Below, in pieces: positions 53,788-63,823 of a stretch of DNA of 64,000 nt. The stretch lies in contig UQBM01000010.1 of NCBI GenBank assembly GCA_900539265.1, positions 1 to 64,000 on the forward strand, read 5' to 3'. The translations under genes and the position numbers were made by a program. Numbering within the stretch: the first letter of the stretch is position 1; every line of letters starts with the position of its first letter. The notes under the pieces were generated by a model. That model was not told the origin of the DNA, did not search any database, and saw nothing but the letters and a program-made list of their open reading frames with translations. This DNA comes from an uncultured Mollicutes bacterium. GTDB lineage: Bacteria; Bacillota_I; Bacilli_A; ML615J-28; CAG-313.

Positions 53788-54246
53788 CTATTTATGATAC
53801 TCTTTATGATGAATAATCGTTAGTGCCCGATATAATTGTTCCATTAGTATTAATCTCATTAATTGATGGGGAAAGGTCATATCCGAAAATGATAAACGAA
53901 AATTACTTCGTTTTTTTACCTCTTCACTTAATCCGTTAGAGCCACCAATAATAAAAGTAATTTTAGATGTTCCATAGGTGAACTGATTCTCTAAATATCT
54001 ACTAAAAGTGATACTATCAAGCTTTTTTCCTAAAATTTCTAAAGTGATTATATGTTCATCACTATTCACTTTTTCTAAAATTTCAAATCCTTCATTTTCA
54101 ATATTTTTTGAAATATCCGAAGTATTATACTCTTTTAATTCTAATATTTGAAGTTTTTGAAAACCTTCAATTCTTTTTTTATATTCATTGATACCATCTA
54201 CCAAAAACGTTTCTTTAAGTTTACCAATACAAATTATCTTAATCAT
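53788..54246 (-). CDS. rlmH: 23S rRNA pseudouridine-1915 N3-methyltransferase
   Basis: 152 aa SPOUT methyltransferase acting on intact 70S ribosomes. IIGGSNGLSEEVK, LSFSDMTFPHQLMRLILMEQLYRA and the closing YHK match the family. The second of two adjacent ATGs is used because it is 7 bp from GAGG; the first overlaps the walJ stop. Confidence 0.96.
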   Translation of the reverse strand: MIKIICIGKLKETFLVDGINEYKKRIEGFQKLQILELKEYNTSDISKNIENEGFEILEKVNSDEHIITLEILGKKLDSITFSRYLENQFTYGTSKITFIIGGSNGLSEEVKKRSNFRLSFSDMTFPHQLMRLILMEQLYRALTIIHHKEYHK

Positions 54247-55034
54247 CATTTAACCTCAATTATTGGTAATGCCTCATATTGTTTGGCAATTTGGATTTGA
54301 CATGGAATTTTTCCATCAAAAATCTTCATTACTTCATTATAGGCCAAACTTTCTAGATTACATTCCTCACTTAAATGTGATAAAACTACCACTCTAACAT
54401 ATTGATAATTAAAACCCTTTAAATAATTTGAACATTGCATATTGGATAAATGACCATTATTAGATAAAATTCTTTGAATTAATGGCCAAGTTCTTTTACT
54501 CTCTTTCAACATCTGAACATCATGATTAGACTCAATCGAAATAACTTGTAAATTAGCAATTATCGATAAGTATTCCTCTGGTATATAACCAGTGTCAGTA
54601 ATATAACCATAAGTTTTATTACCAGATCCCTTTTCTTTAAATAAATATCCAAAACAACAACTAGCATCATGTGACAATTTCATTGGAACCACAAAAAGAT
54701 CATCTAAATCATAGCGATTATTTTCTCTAATAAAATAAACTGGTAAATTATTTAATTCCCCATTTAATCTTACATTTAAAATTTTATAAACTTCTTCACT
54801 TAAATAAATTTTAGCTTTTGTTTTAATTGCAATACTTACTAAATATTTAACATGATCAGTATGTTCATGTGTTATTAAAATTGCATCTAATTTATCTAAT
54901 AAAATGCCTTTTGATAAAAGTCGATTCTTTATTTGTAAATAACTAATTCCTGCATCAAGCAAAATTTTATTATTTTTTGTTTGAATATATGTAGCATTAC
55001 CTTTAGAGCCACTTGCTAGTACAATTATTTCCAT
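54246..55034 (-). CDS. walJ: Metallo-beta-lactamase-fold protein WalJ/YycJ
   Basis: 262 aa. N-terminal VLASGSKGNATYIQ, zinc motif ITHEHTDHV (His and Asp ligands) near residue 60, and the later SNHDVQMLK. YycJ/WalJ is linked to coordination of replication and division and is usually coded in the walRK locus; here walRK is not upstream, only rlmH follows, as in other Bacilli. Confidence 0.92.
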   Translation of the reverse strand: MEIIVLASGSKGNATYIQTKNNKILLDAGISYLQIKNRLLSKGILLDKLDAILITHEHTDHVKYLVSIAIKTKAKIYLSEEVYKILNVRLNGELNNLPVYFIRENNRYDLDDLFVVPMKLSHDASCCFGYLFKEKGSGNKTYGYITDTGYIPEEYLSIIANLQVISIESNHDVQMLKESKRTWPLIQRILSNNGHLSNMQCSNYLKGFNYQYVRVVVLSHLSEECNLESLAYNEVMKIFDGKIPCQIQIAKQYEALPIIEVK

Positions 55035-55113
55035 ATTCCCTCACCAATAATAAATTATATCATAAATGCAAGATTTTAGCAAACTAGATAATAATAAATA
55101 AAAAAATTAAAAA

Positions 55114-55129
55114 CCTCTTTTTCAAGAGG
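55114..55129 (-). terminator. Terminator after the yjcZ-like gene
   Basis: Minus strand CCTCTT-GAAA-AAGAGG followed by TTTTTAATTTTTTT. Confidence 0.75.
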
Positions 55130-55149
55130 CTTAATAAAAAGATTTCATG

Positions 55150-55242
55150 TTAGAATCCCCAGCATGCGCCAATAATAGCAAGTAAAATAAATAGAACTAA
55201 TATGAAAGCATACCCATATTCACCACGGCATTGATTCATCAT
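55150..55242 (-). CDS. YjcZ family sporulation peptide
   Basis: 30 aa (29 from the second ATG). Short polar start with Gly and Tyr (NQCRGEYGY) followed by the hydrophobic helix AFILVLFILLAIIGACW, the sequence pattern of YjcZ-family sporulation peptides of Bacilli. AAGGGGG precedes it. A CATAAATTA word on the minus strand about 50 bp upstream could be a sporulation -10, but I could not match its -35. Confidence 0.82.
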   Translation of the reverse strand: MMNQCRGEYGYAFILVLFILLAIIGACWGF

Positions 55243-55414
55243 TCTTCCCCCTTTCACTATTGATAATGAGCTATCATTTTACACTCTTAATTTATGAAGT
55301 TTTTTTTTATATGACTATTACTTTTGCCCATTAGAATAATTTCACATTAATTTCACATTTAACTATCTTTTTTAAAAAAAGTTGTATTTAGTTATTAAAA
55401 ATAGCTTTTATAAG

Positions 55415-55443
55415 TTGAATTTTTTTATAAAAAATGGTAAAAT
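55415..55443 (+). promoter_or_regulatory. Promoter of the PrsA-like gene pair
   Basis: TTGAAT (55415-55420), 17 bp, TAAAAT (55438-55443), about 45 bp before the first start codon. The rest of 55243-55414 shows no gene. Confidence 0.65.
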
Positions 55444-55488
55444 ATAAACGTTAAAAATTTTTTAATTTCAAGAAAGGAAACAAAAAAG

Positions 55489-58400
55489 ATGAAAATTTTT
55501 AAGAAACTATTGCCTGTTGTAATAGGACTTTCTTTAATTATTGTAATTGCTATAACAATTGTTATTGTTAATGCAACAAACAGTAAAACACCAAAATTAA
55601 GTAATGGTGATGAAAGTTACTTACATTTTGGCAACCTAAATGTAACAAAGCAAAATATATATGATGCTTTAAAAAAAGATTATGGCGTAGTTGAATTAAC
55701 TCGTTTAATTGACACCTATCTGTATAAAGATGAAATCGCAAAGGTAAAAGACGAAGATTTAATTCCTTATATTGAAAATGATATCTTCGGCGAAGACTTT
55801 AAAGGTGACAAACAAAAAGAATGGGATGATGTCATTGAATCCTTAATCATAACTGGTGTCATAACCAAAGCGGATGCTGATGAAAATAGTGCATATGATG
55901 CTTATACTAGTAAAGTATGGACAAAAGTAAAAGATTACTATCGTTTACAATATGCAAAAGAAGTTTGGGCAAAAGCAGAATATCTAAAAAGATATGAGAA
56001 AGACCGCGTAGAAAATGGTAAAACTGGCTTATTTGATGATGAAGATATTGAAGAATATTTCGAAGATAATTTTGGTAAAACAACAACTGGCTTATTCATT
56101 CCTTTTACAAGTAAAGCTGCTGCTGATGCAATGATGAAAAAGTATGGCATTAATCCTGATGCCTCTAAATCGACATCATCTACTAATCAACTTGCAGGAT
56201 GGGTAAAATCAACCTTTAATCCAGAAGTTAAAGAATACCCTACTCTTCATGATTATTTAACACCAGATGAAGTGATTGCAGCATTCATCGGAATGTATAA
56301 TGAAGTTTGGGCTTATACCAATAATGGTGATGATATCATTACGGCCGATTATTATACAACATCAGTAAGTGAATCAAGAACTTTACAACTAGTAAAGGTT
56401 GCTTTAGATGAACAAATGAAAAAATATGCTACTATTAAAGGTGATTTAAATTTACCACTAGAAGTTGTAATTAATGGTAGTGATAAAAATGCTACAATTG
56501 AATGGGAAACAGTTGATGAAGAAAACTTTAAATTAGATAGTGAAACTGGTATGATAACAGTTACCCGTGCATCTTCTAAAATTTCACAAACAATTAAAGG
56601 TATCCTAAAATTTGGCGAAACAACTCTTGAAGTAACTTATAAAGTGGAAGTTTCAGCAACAAGTTCTGATGATTCTGAAAAAGAAGAAACCAAAACCGTT
56701 GTTATTGAGGCTTTAGATGTAGTTTTAGACTATAACTTTACTTTAAATAATGATATTTCTAAATATTCTCAATTTATTTGGGAAGTAACTGATGATAGTG
56801 ATTATGCTAAATATCTAACTTCTACTTCTACTAAATTAACTTATTCAGATGATGCTGCAGAATTCTATAAATCTTATTCAGTAAAACTTGAAAGTGTTGG
56901 CGATTATTATTGCTTATTTATTAAACTTGGCGAAGGTGAGGAACCAACACTTGAAAATTCTCGTGATGAAGTGATTAAACAAATGACAGAAGATTTATAT
57001 AAAGTTGGCGAAAATGAAAAAGCTAATATTGAAAGAATGTACTATGTTAGACGTCAAGAAAGTGGTCTAAAAATCTATGACAAATTTATTGAGGCTATTT
57101 ATGAATATAACTATAATACTTTCTATAGCACCACTTTGAGTGAAAAAGATTTTGATGAATATAAAACTAGTCGTAAAAACAAGAAAAAAATAGTTGCTGT
57201 AGTAGATGGTTTAGAGATTACACCTGATCAATTATTTGCTGAAATGGAAGCAAAATATGGCGCAACTTACGTTAAATCTTACGTTGATCAATATTATATT
57301 ATTAATAGTGATTTTAATACATCTCTTAACCCTTGGAAAGATATTAAAGATGAAGATTATATCAAATCTTTATTAAAATCTGATATTTCTTCCTTTAAAC
57401 AAAACTTTGAACTTGATTACTTTACATATGCATATCTTGCATACTATGGATATATTCCTAATTTTCCTGCATCATATGGATGGAAAAACTTTATTCATGA
57501 TTACTTTGGTGCTAATTCTGAAGAAGAATTACTAATAAATCGAAATTATGGTGGTAAAATTTATATTGATGTCTTAGAAAAATATACTGAATCGCTTTAT
57601 AATTTTGAAAGAATCAAAGAAGCAATGGAAAAAGCTCAAAATGAAGTTTATAAAGTTGATGTAATGAATCTAATAATTTCTGTTGATTATGATTATGATG
57701 GAACTCCTGATACAAAAATTGTTGAAAGCAATAAAGATGATGTAACAGAAGAAAATTGGACTTCTGAACAAATTGAACTTGCAGAAGAACTTGCAACATT
57801 AATTATGACAAGATATGATGAAGTTTTAGCAACTGGTACAATTTCAGATAAACTTACAGAAGTTGTTACTGTTTATAAAAATGCTAAATATGAAGTAGTT
57901 AATAACCCTACCACTTTAGAAGAAGCTTTTGGTAAATATAAAGTTGCTGGTTTACAAATTAAATTTGAAAAATCTGCTAATTATGATCATACATCTTCTT
58001 TAGTTGAAGAATTTAAAGATGCAATGCTTGAAATGTGGAATTATGCTAATGACAATGGTCTTGTTTATGATTCAAAAGCTGCTGAGGATAATACTAATTA
58101 TACCAATCCAATAGTTGAAGCTTTAAAATATAATATTGTAAATAAGGATCAAAATTATTCATTTGCAACTTCTTATGGTTTCCATGCTGTAGCAGTTGAA
58201 AAAGCTTATGACTTTGTTGATCAACCTACCGAAGATGAAATCAAACTATATGAAGCATCAACTAAACTTACCGAAACTCAATCTAGTTTGACAACTGCTA
58301 AAAAGAATTTAGAAAGTGCTTCTGGCAATGAAACTGCAGTAACTTCTTACAAAGAACAAATTAAACAATTAGAAGTTAAAGTTGATGAATATGCTAAAGA

Positions 58401-58671
58401 AGTTAAAGAACTAATGGAAAAATTAGGTTTAGATTTAGAAGACTTTGATGATGAAAATAAAACTTATACATTAGATGAAGATATAAGTGCAAAATGTAAA
58501 GCTTGGTATGATAGTGCTAAAACAGAAGTTGAAACTTACATTGTCGAAAAAGAACTTGCCAATAAATTAAAAGCAGATTTGAATTCTATGACATTTGCAG
58601 AAGGTTTCAACAAAGATCAATTATTATTCTATATTGATTATCTACTTGAAAGCTATGCAGAAGAGAAATAG
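55489..58671 (+). CDS. Large PrsA/SurA-like surface protein, copy 1
   Basis: 1,060 aa with an N-terminal membrane anchor (residues 10-30) and no lipobox. Two segments resemble the chaperone N-domain of PrsA/SurA: LHFGNLNVTKQNIYDALKKD (about 45-64) and AVVDGLEITPDQLFAEMEAK (about 567-586). No clear parvulin domain is seen, so it may be a chaperone without isomerase activity. An Ig-like insert lies at about 315-395, and a coiled coil at 925-980. YGWKNFIHDYFG has its match in the next gene. Strongly acidic. AAGGAA upstream. Confidence 0.7.
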   Translation: MKIFKKLLPVVIGLSLIIVIAITIVIVNATNSKTPKLSNGDESYLHFGNLNVTKQNIYDALKKDYGVVELTRLIDTYLYKDEIAKVKDEDLIPYIENDIFGEDFKGDKQKEWDDVIESLIITGVITKADADENSAYDAYTSKVWTKVKDYYRLQYAKEVWAKAEYLKRYEKDRVENGKTGLFDDEDIEEYFEDNFGKTTTGLFIPFTSKAAADAMMKKYGINPDASKSTSSTNQLAGWVKSTFNPEVKEYPTLHDYLTPDEVIAAFIGMYNEVWAYTNNGDDIITADYYTTSVSESRTLQLVKVALDEQMKKYATIKGDLNLPLEVVINGSDKNATIEWETVDEENFKLDSETGMITVTRASSKISQTIKGILKFGETTLEVTYKVEVSATSSDDSEKEETKTVVIEALDVVLDYNFTLNNDISKYSQFIWEVTDDSDYAKYLTSTSTKLTYSDDAAEFYKSYSVKLESVGDYYCLFIKLGEGEEPTLENSRDEVIKQMTEDLYKVGENEKANIERMYYVRRQESGLKIYDKFIEAIYEYNYNTFYSTTLSEKDFDEYKTSRKNKKKIVAVVDGLEITPDQLFAEMEAKYGATYVKSYVDQYYIINSDFNTSLNPWKDIKDEDYIKSLLKSDISSFKQNFELDYFTYAYLAYYGYIPNFPASYGWKNFIHDYFGANSEEELLINRNYGGKIYIDVLEKYTESLYNFERIKEAMEKAQNEVYKVDVMNLIISVDYDYDGTPDTKIVESNKDDVTEENWTSEQIELAEELATLIMTRYDEVLATGTISDKLTEVVTVYKNAKYEVVNNPTTLEEAFGKYKVAGLQIKFEKSANYDHTSSLVEEFKDAMLEMWNYANDNGLVYDSKAAEDNTNYTNPIVEALKYNIVNKDQNYSFATSYGFHAVAVEKAYDFVDQPTEDEIKLYEASTKLTETQSSLTTAKKNLESASGNETAVTSYKEQIKQLEVKVDEYAKEVKELMEKLGLDLEDFDDENKTYTLDEDISAKCKAWYDSAKTEVETYIVEKELANKLKADLNSMTFAEGFNKDQLLFYIDYLLESYAEEK

Positions 58672-58684
58672 GATGGTACTTAAA

Positions 58685-61087
58685 ATGAAAAACTTTAAAA
58701 GATTTATTGTTATTATATTAGCAATTTGTGCCGTAATGGTTTGTGCAAGTTGTAAAAAATGTTCCAAAAATAAAAATCGTCTTATTCCAACACTTTCTGA
58801 TCCAACAGGAACTTACTTAAAAATTGGTAATTATACAATTACTAAGAAAGATGTTTATTATCAACTATTAAATTCTTATGGAACTGAAGTTTTGTTAAAT
58901 ATGGTTGATGATGCGCTTCTTCCCGCTTTAAGTGATGAAGAGGGTTTCCAAGAATATTTAGATGAAATTATTTATGGTGATGAAGAAAAAACTGATGAAG
59001 TAAAACAAAAGTTTCTTGATGAATTAATCTTATCAGGATTAAGCAAAAATCCTGAAGATGATAACTATTATGAAACATATTATCGTTTAGTATATCGTAG
59101 ATTAGAATATGCTAAAAAGTATTTTAAAGAGCATATGGAAGAAGATTATTTTAAAGATGAAGATATTGAAAAAGCTTTTGAAAATACTTATCGTAAAACC
59201 AATGATTTAATTATTATTAGATTTGATTCTCGTAATGAAGCTAATTATTTTATGACAAGTAATAACATTGATTTAAATTATTTAAATACTGGTTGGCAAA
59301 AAGCTGATGGTACAAAATATACTAATGATGAGATTTTAGCAATCTTTGAAAATATTTATAAAGATATCAATAGTGTTAATGAAAGTGGCTTAAAAACGTA
59401 TACCTATGAAGATTTAACAACTATTCATTCTTCTTTAGCAAATGCTGTTTATAACTGGAAAGATGGCGATTATTCAAAAGCACCAGTTATTTATGATAGT
59501 GATATATATTTAATATATAAAAGCACTGAATCAGGAAATTTAGATAAAGAAGGAAATGTTGTTACTCTTGAGGATAAAAAAGATGAGATAATTGAAGATT
59601 TGATTGAAACAGAAGTTTCTAGTGCATATGCAACAATGGCCTCACAAGAAAATGAACTTGCTCATAACCTTAAAATTTATGATGCTGGACTTCAAAATTT
59701 TTATAAAATTACCTATGATAATATTTTTAAAAATTTAGGTTATTCAACAGATGATTATCCTGCTTTTGTTTATACTAAAGAAGAAAGTGATGTTAATGTA
59801 TTTAGTTATGAACTAGATGGAAAAACTATTTATGTAACTGCAGATCAATTTTATAATAAACTTATAAGTAATTATGGCGTATATATTGCTGCATTATATT
59901 TAAAACAATATATTGTTTTAAAAGATAATGGTGTATATGACCTTGCAACTGGTACTATTTTAGATCAAGAAAAATATGATGATTATTATGAAGCAGAAAT
60001 TGCCGAGTATAAAGAGGCATTTGAAAATGGTGATTATGCATCTTTAGGTTTTGATAAAAATTATGGTTGGGAAAACTTTGTTAGAGATTACCTTGGACTT
60101 TTATCTGAAGAAAAAATTATTGTCAACCTTGATTCAAGTTTATATGAGGAAGCATTAAATGATTTTAAAGAGTCTTTATATTTAGTTGAAGAAGTTAAAG
60201 ATGAAGATGGCGAAGTTACTACTCCTATTGATGCTTTAGTACAAGCAAAAATGGAAGAAATTTATAATAATTATTTTAATGCCACTGCAGTTGGTTTAAA
60301 AGTTTATTATGATAAAAATTTAGACAATAAAGCAGATGAAGTAACTGAAGGTAGTCCAGAGGCTTTACTTGCAACACAATTGCTTCAAACAATTTATGCT
60401 GAAGCAGTTAAGAAAAATGAAACAATCACCACTGCTTTAAATGATGTAATTCTTGAATACAATCTTACAAATAAAAATCAAAATGGTATTTGGAAAGAGT
60501 TTAAAACTGCTGGTTTAAAAGTTAAATTAATTTCTAGTGCAAGTTATAATGCATCTAGTAGTAACGATGAAAAGATAATAGAACAAATTCGTACCCAATA
60601 TGCAAGATTGCTAGCATACAATGATACTGATAGTGAGAAAGGTACAGATCTTTCTGGTCAAGATTTAAGTAAATCCTATACTTATACTAAAAATAATGTA
60701 ACTTATACAGTTAGATCAACTGATTTTGTTAATGTATCAGATACCGAAAATGATTTTGTTCTTTGTGAAAATACAACTTATTTATATTTTGTAACTAAAA
60801 TTGTAAAACCATATTACATTACATCTTCAACAAAAACATATAAACCTACTCGTTTACAATATGAAAATTATCTTAAAAATCCATCAAATACTACTACTGC
60901 TGTTAAAAATTGTATAACTACATACTATATTCCTGCAATTAATGCTTTAGCTGATAATGATACTGTTAATAACGCTTTAATGGATGAGTCATTAGAATTA
61001 TTAGAAACTATTACTTTTAATAACAAAGAATTACTTCAAGAATATATTAATGCATGTAAAGTTGTTGAGGAAGATATTGAGGAATAA
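58685..61087 (+). CDS. Large PrsA/SurA-like lipoprotein, copy 2
   Basis: 800 aa. Lipoprotein signal with lipobox CASC (about residue 22). Paralogue of the preceding gene: YLKIGNYTITKKDVYYQLLNSYG at the start of the mature part, a second FSYELDGKTIYVTADQFYNKL, then YGWENFVRDYLG and a shared closing region. It lacks the Ig-like insert and long coiled coil of copy 1. ATG 58685 is used because the next codons give the signal peptide. It starts 13 bp after copy 1, so the two are co-transcribed. Function probably in folding or handling of exported proteins. Confidence 0.72.
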   Translation: MKNFKRFIVIILAICAVMVCASCKKCSKNKNRLIPTLSDPTGTYLKIGNYTITKKDVYYQLLNSYGTEVLLNMVDDALLPALSDEEGFQEYLDEIIYGDEEKTDEVKQKFLDELILSGLSKNPEDDNYYETYYRLVYRRLEYAKKYFKEHMEEDYFKDEDIEKAFENTYRKTNDLIIIRFDSRNEANYFMTSNNIDLNYLNTGWQKADGTKYTNDEILAIFENIYKDINSVNESGLKTYTYEDLTTIHSSLANAVYNWKDGDYSKAPVIYDSDIYLIYKSTESGNLDKEGNVVTLEDKKDEIIEDLIETEVSSAYATMASQENELAHNLKIYDAGLQNFYKITYDNIFKNLGYSTDDYPAFVYTKEESDVNVFSYELDGKTIYVTADQFYNKLISNYGVYIAALYLKQYIVLKDNGVYDLATGTILDQEKYDDYYEAEIAEYKEAFENGDYASLGFDKNYGWENFVRDYLGLLSEEKIIVNLDSSLYEEALNDFKESLYLVEEVKDEDGEVTTPIDALVQAKMEEIYNNYFNATAVGLKVYYDKNLDNKADEVTEGSPEALLATQLLQTIYAEAVKKNETITTALNDVILEYNLTNKNQNGIWKEFKTAGLKVKLISSASYNASSSNDEKIIEQIRTQYARLLAYNDTDSEKGTDLSGQDLSKSYTYTKNNVTYTVRSTDFVNVSDTENDFVLCENTTYLYFVTKIVKPYYITSSTKTYKPTRLQYENYLKNPSNTTTAVKNCITTYYIPAINALADNDTVNNALMDESLELLETITFNNKELLQEYINACKVVEEDIEE

Positions 61088-61118
61088 GAACATTACTTAT
61101 AAAATTTTGTAATTAAAT

Positions 61119-61163
61119 AAAAAACTTAACTTTGAATACTTTATCAAAGTTAAGTTTTTTTTT
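61119..61163. terminator. Bidirectional terminator, PrsA-like pair / yhaM
   Basis: AAAACTTAACTTTGA ... TCAAAGTTAAGTTTT with T-runs on both strands between convergent genes. Confidence 0.9.
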
Positions 61164-62100
61164 ATTTCAAATTAGGTACATAAAGACTTTTTCGATTTAA
61201 ACTTGTAATTGGAGATGAGTAAGAACCCTTTTGTGTCTTCAATATTTCAGCACTAATTGGCGCCATTTTAGAATCTGCTAAATCAATAAAGTGCAAAGCA
61301 AAAGCTTCCATAATGGCAGGTTCCTTCGGTGAACCAAATTCTAATTCCCCATGATGAGAAGCCACTAAATGACTCAAAGCTTTGTACTCTTCCGTATTAT
61401 CAACATGTTGTTCTGCTGCCTCAATTGCAAGCATTTGAAGCCCAATTACAATATGGCCAAGAAGATTGCCTTCTTCCGTATAAAGAGGCGATCGAGGTCC
61501 TGTTAACTCTTTTGTTTTACCTATGTCATGTAACAATACTCCAGCATATAATAAATCTGCATTCATTCCTTCATATACTTCTAAATATTTGTCAGCCAAC
61601 ATCAACATTGAATATGTATGATAAGCAAGACCATTAAAATAATTGTGATGCATTGACATAGCAGCTGGAAAAACAAAATAATCGTCAGGTACTTTGGAAA
61701 TTAAACCAACAACTAAATTTTTTAAAATTTTGTTAGATATTTTATGGATATAATTTTTAATTTTTGTTCTTAGTTCTTCTTCTGAAAGAGGAGCTGAGCG
61801 ATAAAATTTTTTATCCTTAATCTCTTCTTCACTTACTAATCTAATTCCACTTATTACAAACTGAGATTTGCCAGCATATTCATTAATATGAGCACTGAAA
61901 AAGCATACCATTCCTGGATTGACTTCATTTTTTTCAATCAAATTTACATCCCAAACTCTAGCATCAACATTTGAATCACCATCTGATAATGTTATACTAT
62001 AATAAGAACTTTTATTAGGCGTGTAGCGCTTTTGAGTAGCTTCTACTAAAGCATAAAACTCAACATCTTCCCCTATTTTCATATCAATAAATTTTTTCAT
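61162..62100 (-). CDS. yhaM: 3'-5' exoribonuclease YhaM
   Basis: 312 aa. N-terminal OB fold (DVEFYALVEATQKR ... ITLSDGDSNVDARVWD) and HD domain (HTYSML, LLHDIGKTKEL, VASHHGELEFGSP, HFIDLADSK). It trims RNA 3' ends in Gram-positives. Start overlaps the cca stop (TAATG). Confidence 0.95.
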   Translation of the reverse strand: MKKFIDMKIGEDVEFYALVEATQKRYTPNKSSYYSITLSDGDSNVDARVWDVNLIEKNEVNPGMVCFFSAHINEYAGKSQFVISGIRLVSEEEIKDKKFYRSAPLSEEELRTKIKNYIHKISNKILKNLVVGLISKVPDDYFVFPAAMSMHHNYFNGLAYHTYSMLMLADKYLEVYEGMNADLLYAGVLLHDIGKTKELTGPRSPLYTEEGNLLGHIVIGLQMLAIEAAEQHVDNTEEYKALSHLVASHHGELEFGSPKEPAIMEAFALHFIDLADSKMAPISAEILKTQKGSYSSPITSLNRKSLYVPNLK

Positions 62101-63782
62101 TAAATTAAACCTCTTTCATTTAATATGCGGTATTTAGTATTATTTCTTAATAAAAACTCTTTTACCTGCTGTTTGATTTCTTCACTCTTTATCTTTTGTT
62201 CTCTTTCTGATAACACATCATAATTTTTAACTCCTTTTAAATATATTTTATAAAGTTGAATAAAATCCTCTTTATATTCATCTTTAATCATATTTAACTC
62301 ATCATCAGAAATATCAATTAATTTATCATTTAAAGATGAACCACCTAATTGTTCATAATAATCAATATCAACAGGAATTTGATCCCAAGCATCAAAATTA
62401 TTATCTAAAGTTTCCGAATAATCATCATAAACTTTTTGATATAATTTTTCTTCTTCTTTAGCATCGTCAAAATATTTATCATCTTTTTCTTTTTTATTAG
62501 TAAAAATATTATTAAATATTTTTTTTTCTATATCTGGAGCTTTTGGTATCATTGTTTCTTTATGAAGTGTTGATTTACTCATTAATTTCATAACTTCATT
62601 TCTAAGAAGTAAATTTTTATTAGGAACCTCACCACTGATAACCATTGATAATAACTCTGTTCTAATGATTGAAATTTTAGGTTCATCAGAACCAATAATA
62701 CTAATTAATTCACGATTGCTAAAATCTAATTCTTTCTCATGATGGATTGGTAAATGTTTATTGATACTTTTGATTTTACGTTTTTGACTATGATATTTAT
62801 GATTATAAGCTTTTGAGATGCGATCAGCAGCTAATAAATCATCGACTTTAATTTTAAAAACCATCATTGGGTTAGCCTTATTCACTGATAAATGTTGTGA
62901 AAGTTCTAATAACTTTTTTATTTCGACTAATTCTTCATGGGTATGACCGGTATTGTCAGGTATTTGTCCCATTATTCGATAAAGAAGGGTTATTTTTTCA
63001 ATTATCCTTAACTTTTTATAGCTTTTTATAAGCAATCTTACCCAATAAGAATAATTTGGTAAAAATTTAAATAAATTATTATCATCTATAACTTTTAGAG
63101 CCTTTAAGCCAAATTTTTCATTTAAAATTTTATACAATAAAGTTATCATTTTTTGGTCGCTTAATTCTTTTAGATATTGTTTACTTTTACGCATTCCTTT
63201 TTCGGTATTACTTTCAATATCAAAGCCAAATTTAGCTACTAAATGAAGTCCTCTTAAAATTCTTGTAGGATCATCTTTAAAACGTCTTTTACCACTACCA
63301 ATGATTCTTACAATCCCATTTTCTAAATCCTTTTGACCTTCAACTAAATCTACAACAGTTAAATTAGGTGTTAAGGCTAAGGCATTAATGGTATAATCCC
63401 TTCTAATAATATCCTCTACTAATTTTTTAGAATAATGAACATCTTTAATTTTAAATTTTACATATTCTTCGGTTCTAAAGGTTGTTATTTCATATCTAAA
63501 ACCAGCTTCTTTAATAACAATTGTTCCTAAAGATTCGTAATAATCATCAATATTGCAATTAGCAAAAATATTTTTAACAGCCGCGGGGGTTGCACTAGTA
63601 GCGATGTCGATATCATTAAAATCGACATTTAAAACAAAATCACGGACAACGCCACCGACAATATATGCCTCATATGTCTTTTCCTTTAAAATAGCGATTA
63701 TATCTAACCCTCTTTTAAAATATTTATACATATCATAATTGCGATGTTTTAACGATTCTAAATATAAATTTTTTTCATCCAT
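62100..63782 (-). CDS. cca: CCA tRNA nucleotidyltransferase with long C-terminal region
   Basis: 560 aa. Catalytic head intact: YIVGGVVRDFVL (40-51), DIDIATSATP, RRDYTINALAL, RFKDDPTRILRGL. It adds or repairs the 3' CCA of tRNA without a template. Usual bacterial enzymes are about 400-450 aa; here about 120 more residues at the end are charged and helical (KEKDDKYFDDAKEEEKLYQK ... REQKIKSEEIKQQVKEFLL), unknown role. GAGGTG precedes the ATG. A poly(A) polymerase of the same fold cannot be fully ruled out. Confidence 0.88.
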   Translation of the reverse strand: MDEKNLYLESLKHRNYDMYKYFKRGLDIIAILKEKTYEAYIVGGVVRDFVLNVDFNDIDIATSATPAAVKNIFANCNIDDYYESLGTIVIKEAGFRYEITTFRTEEYVKFKIKDVHYSKKLVEDIIRRDYTINALALTPNLTVVDLVEGQKDLENGIVRIIGSGKRRFKDDPTRILRGLHLVAKFGFDIESNTEKGMRKSKQYLKELSDQKMITLLYKILNEKFGLKALKVIDDNNLFKFLPNYSYWVRLLIKSYKKLRIIEKITLLYRIMGQIPDNTGHTHEELVEIKKLLELSQHLSVNKANPMMVFKIKVDDLLAADRISKAYNHKYHSQKRKIKSINKHLPIHHEKELDFSNRELISIIGSDEPKISIIRTELLSMVISGEVPNKNLLLRNEVMKLMSKSTLHKETMIPKAPDIEKKIFNNIFTNKKEKDDKYFDDAKEEEKLYQKVYDDYSETLDNNFDAWDQIPVDIDYYEQLGGSSLNDKLIDISDDELNMIKDEYKEDFIQLYKIYLKGVKNYDVLSEREQKIKSEEIKQQVKEFLLRNNTKYRILNERGLI

Positions 63783-63823
63783 GATATCACCTCGCTTTAT
63801 CTTCTCTTTGTTAAATTTATATT

